A DNA stretch of 20,890 nucleotides from an uncultured Collinsella sp. (GTDB lineage Bacteria > Actinomycetota > Coriobacteriia > Coriobacteriales > Coriobacteriaceae). Made by a program: the position numbers and the translations under genes. The DNA lies in contig URKV01000017.1 of assembly GCA_900548565.1 (NCBI GenBank), positions 1-20,890 on the forward strand, given 5' to 3'. Shown one piece after another: positions 18,275-20,890 of this stretch (the stretch's first letter is position 1; each line of letters opens with the position of its first letter). The notes below the pieces were generated by a model. The model ran no database searches. It was given only the letters and a program-made list of their open reading frames with translations, and was not told the origin of the DNA.

Positions 18275-20575
18275 TTACTCGGCAGCGGCCTTGAACTTGT
18301 TGTAGTTGATCAGGCAGCCGGCCTTGACGATGGCACGCTCCTCTGCCGTCATATCGGCAATGTAGAGTTCAATCTGCTCGACCGCATCATCGGCGCGCAC
18401 TACGTACGCGGCGATGCCCTTTAGATCGCCATCGAGCGCGGCACGGATACCCGGCACAAAGACGTAATCGCCCACCTCAAAGTTGGGCTCGGTCTCCATC
18501 TGGAAGGGCACCATACCCCAGTTCATCACGTTGGAGCGATAGCGCTTGGTGGCGTACTCGTGGACGATGTTGGCCAGGCCGCCAATTACGCGCTGGCAGC
18601 TCGCGGCCTGCTCGCGGGCAGAACCGTCACCGGGCTTCTTGGCATAGAGCATGGAGCCGTACTCAGTCGCCTTGGCATCGGCCGCGACACCCGCGCCGGT
18701 CAGCGCCTCAAACACGCTGGCAAGCTCGGCATCGAGTGCCGCCAGGTCGCCCGCTGCCTCGCCGGCAACGCGGCGCTTTTCCACCGCGTCGACTTCCTTG
18801 GAACGACCCACGTAGGCCGGGTCACGGCGGCTGAGCGTAAACTCAGCCAAGCCCAGCGGGTTGGAGCGGAAGGAACTCGTCTCGCCCGAAGGAATGAGCT
18901 CGTCGGTCGTGGTGACCGAGTCCATGATCTTGGAGCACACCTTGAGCAGGATGTCGTCGCCGAGGGGCTCCATCGCGGGCCACGGCTTGATGTTGGGACC
19001 CTCGACCAGCTCGTCGGCCGGCTCAGCCTTGCCAAAGCCCCAGTACACGCGCTTCTTGTACGGCGCGTCGTCAAAGGCGTACTCGCAGGCCTCGTCCCAA
19101 GTCTCCTCGGGCAGGTCGGTCGCCGACGTCAGGACGCCGCCGTTGGCAGCCGTCGCCGCAATGGAACGAGCGTCCATCAGGGCCACGGCGCTCAGCTGGC
19201 CATTACCCGGCTTGGAACCCTCGCGGTTGGGGAAGTTGCGCGTGGTGTGGCGAATGGACAGGCCGTTGTTGGCAGGCGTGTCGCCGGCACCGAAGCACGG
19301 GCCGCAGAACGCCGTGCGCACGATCGCACCGGCCTCCATGAGGTCGTAGATGTAGCCGCGACGCGTGAGCTCGAGCGCAACGGGCTGGCTCGTGGGATAG
19401 ACCGACAGCGAGAACTCGCCGCAGCCGGTGTTGGCGCCCTTGAGCACGCGGGCAGCCTGGACCACGGAGTCGTAGTTGCCGCCCGAGCAGCCGGCGATAA
19501 CGCCCTGCTGCACGTGCAGCTTGCCGTCGACGATCTTGTCGAGCAGACTAAAGTGCGTCTTGCCCTCGCCGATCTTGGCGGCCTCAAGCTCCACCTCATG
19601 CAGGATGTCCTCGAGGTTCTCGTTGAGCTCGTCAATCTCAAAGCCGTTGGAAGGATGGAACGGCAGCGCGATCATGGGCTTGATGCTCGACAGATCGACT
19701 TCGACGCAGCCGTCGTAGTAGGCAACATCGGCGGGCTTGAGCTCGCGGTAGTCGTCGCCGCGGCCGTGCATGGTCAGAAACGCGTGCGTGTCCTCGTCGG
19801 TGGCCCAGATGCTCGACAGGCAGGTGGTCTCGGTGGTCATGACATCGACGCCGTTGCGGTAATCGGTCGTCATGTTCGCGATGCCCGGGCCCACAAACTC
19901 CATGACCTTATTCTTGACGTAGCCCTTGGCAAAGACGGCGCGGATGATGGCGAGCGCCACGTCATGCGGGCCGACGCCGGGGCGCGGGGCGCCCGTGAGG
20001 TAGATGGCGACAACGCCGGGATAGGCGACATCGTAGGTGTCACGCAGCAGCTGCTTTGCCAGCTCGCCGCCGCCCTCGCCCACGGCCATGGTGCCCAGGG
20101 CGCCGTAGCGGGTGTGCGAGTCGGAGCCCAGGATCATCTTGCCGCAACCGGCGAAGTTCTCACGCATAAAGGAGTGGATGACGGCGATGTGCGGCGGGAC
20201 GAAGATGCCGCCGTACTTCTTGGCAGCCGAGAGACCGAAGACGTGGTCGTCCTCGTTGATGGTGCCGCCCACGGCGCACAGCGAGTTATGGCAGTTGGTG
20301 AGCACGTAGGGCAGCGGGAACTGCTCCATGCCCGAGGCGCGCGCCGTCTGGATGATGCCGACAAAGGTGATGTCGTGGCTCGCCATGGCATCGAAGCGAA
20401 TCTTGAGCGCCTCGGGGTTGCCGGACGTATTGTGTGCCTGGAGGATCGAATACGCGATGGTGCCACGCTTGGCATCCTCGGGTGTCTGCGTAATACCGTG
20501 CTCGGCAGCCTCGGCCGCAGGCACAATCTCGCTGCCGCCGCGCAGGTAGATGCCGTCCTCGTACAGCTTGACCAT
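18275..20575 (-). CDS. Aconitase-superfamily hydratase
   Basis: A 766-residue iron-sulfur hydratase of the aconitase superfamily. The 4Fe-4S ligands correspond to Cys363 (AGCSGGNYDS), Cys424 and Cys427 (FCGPCFGAGD). Other family motifs are GSDSHTRYG (150-158) and RNFPNREGS (446-454, the substrate-binding NRNFEGR region of aconitase). The swivel domain is C-terminal (about 640-766). Length and motif variants fit the E. coli YbhJ-like 'hydratase' branch better than AcnA (about 890) or AcnB (about 865), but citrate/isocitrate activity is possible. ATG 20575 has GGGAG 5 bases upstream; the longer frame to 20620 lacks a ribosome site. It is monocistronic, followed by a large hairpin and a terminator. 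The substrate is not certain. Confidence 0.88.
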   Translation of the reverse strand: MVKLYEDGIYLRGGSEIVPAAEAAEHGITQTPEDAKRGTIAYSILQAHNTSGNPEALKIRFDAMASHDITFVGIIQTARASGMEQFPLPYVLTNCHNSLCAVGGTINEDDHVFGLSAAKKYGGIFVPPHIAVIHSFMRENFAGCGKMILGSDSHTRYGALGTMAVGEGGGELAKQLLRDTYDVAYPGVVAIYLTGAPRPGVGPHDVALAIIRAVFAKGYVKNKVMEFVGPGIANMTTDYRNGVDVMTTETTCLSSIWATDEDTHAFLTMHGRGDDYRELKPADVAYYDGCVEVDLSSIKPMIALPFHPSNGFEIDELNENLEDILHEVELEAAKIGEGKTHFSLLDKIVDGKLHVQQGVIAGCSGGNYDSVVQAARVLKGANTGCGEFSLSVYPTSQPVALELTRRGYIYDLMEAGAIVRTAFCGPCFGAGDTPANNGLSIRHTTRNFPNREGSKPGNGQLSAVALMDARSIAATAANGGVLTSATDLPEETWDEACEYAFDDAPYKKRVYWGFGKAEPADELVEGPNIKPWPAMEPLGDDILLKVCSKIMDSVTTTDELIPSGETSSFRSNPLGLAEFTLSRRDPAYVGRSKEVDAVEKRRVAGEAAGDLAALDAELASVFEALTGAGVAADAKATEYGSMLYAKKPGDGSAREQAASCQRVIGGLANIVHEYATKRYRSNVMNWGMVPFQMETEPNFEVGDYVFVPGIRAALDGDLKGIAAYVVRADDAVEQIELYIADMTAEERAIVKAGCLINYNKFKAAAE

Positions 20576-20675
20576 ACTGTCTCCCACTCTGCCCAAAAGA
20601 TTTGGGCGCATAGCATACATTCGTTCAATATCGTGCCATAGAACGGTTGCGAGTGGGTTACGAATCTACACGTTC

Positions 20676-20693
20676 ACTTTATCTCGGTAAAGT
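20676..20693. promoter_or_regulatory. ACTTTA palindrome upstream of the hydratase gene
   Basis: ACTTTA-tctcgg-TAAAGT is a perfect 6-bp inverted repeat about 100 bases before the hydratase start. It could be an operator. No convincing -35/-10 pair was found in 20576-20740. Confidence 0.25.
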
Positions 20694-20730
20694 AAAGGAC
20701 GACCCCGGCGAGGGCCGGCAGATTTGGTGC

Positions 20731-20832
20731 AAGAGCGTCCCTTTCGACTAGTCATTTAAGAACGTCCCCAATGACCACCGCATCCGGAGCAAGGCAACGC
20801 CGCAGGTAGAGGACGGACAGCGAGCGCCGTCC
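20731..20832. other. Gene-free stretch with short repeats
   Basis: No gene is seen from 20576 to the right edge. AAGAGCGTCCC (20731) and AAGAACGTCCC (20758) are near-identical direct repeats. GTCATT / AATGAC (20751-20756 with 20770-20775) pair around the second. GGACGG / CCGTCC (20811-20816 with 20827-20832) form another small stem. They look like fragments of further dispersed repeats. Confidence 0.35.
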
Positions 20833-20852
20833 AGGGCGAACAAGTTGGCATG

Positions 20853-20890
20853 AAAAAGGCAAGGCATAGACCTTCTGGTCATGCCTTGCC
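20853..20890 (-). terminator. Intrinsic terminator for a gene beyond the right edge
   Basis: GGCAAGGCAT (20858-20867) pairs with ATGCCTTGCC (20881-20890), and GACC-ttct-GGTC continues the stem past one bulged A. On the minus strand it is followed by TTTTT (20857-20853). It must end a minus-strand gene outside the window; the stem may extend past base 20890. Confidence 0.85.

Noticed and set aside
20605..20632. Sigma-54-like TGGCACGATATTGAA before the hydratase
   Set aside because: The -12 part does not match TTGCW, and actinobacteria generally lack sigma-54.
18560..20641. 693-residue plus-strand open frame
   Set aside because: It is antisense to the hydratase, which carries aconitase-superfamily motifs along its length.

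Overview
The window looks like chromosome of an anaerobic, GC-rich actinobacterium of the Coriobacteriia, most likely Collinsella or a close relative. This rests on GC-rich genes with strong AGGAGG-type ribosome sites, a fused EIIAB mannose-family PTS with a DUF956 gene, a DUF5692 membrane protein, and intergenic spaces packed with palindromic repeats. The genus is an inference; the gene calls do not depend on it.

Layout. 1-240: a minus-strand tRNA-Arg(CCT) whose 3' end is duplicated directly and again, degenerately, in inverted orientation, like an integration scar. 505-3787 (minus): a mannose-family PTS operon, EIIAB-EIIC-EIID, then a DUF956 gene behind an internal terminator-like hairpin. 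4193-9354: a redox locus. A TetR regulator and a 9-TM DUF5692 protein read rightward. A 925-residue iron-sulfur/FAD/NAD(P) oxidoreductase and a HypA-like metallochaperone read leftward, from an intergenic region with two perfect TTGAC-type palindromes. 9588-11066: a single-pass protein with an acidic cytoplasmic half. 11140-12492 (minus): an AAA/DUF4143 ATPase whose promoter sits inside a 62-bp inverted repeat. 12815-13018 (minus): a small charged, proline-rich protein. 13151-15778 (minus): clpB. 15.9-18.1 kb: a repeat block around two divergent membrane-anchored orphan proteins. 18275-20575 (minus): an aconitase-superfamily hydratase. 20576-20890: no gene, ending in a minus-strand terminator for a gene outside the window.

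How the genes fit together. The PTS genes form one sugar-uptake and phosphorylation unit. The TetR gene, DUF5692 gene and oxidoreductase probably form one inducible redox module, in which the DUF5692 protein could be a membrane partner or transporter; HypA may supply metal or be a passenger. ClpB and the hydratase are housekeeping functions.

The most unusual feature is the density and variety of intergenic palindromes. One pair (4115-4181 and 12724-12790) shares its sequence and lies just downstream of minus-strand genes. A composite two-hairpin unit of about 140 bp occurs on both sides of the orphan gene pair. Four copies of an ACCACCACAAAGG hairpin carry a GGTGCCTGTCCCC-like core.
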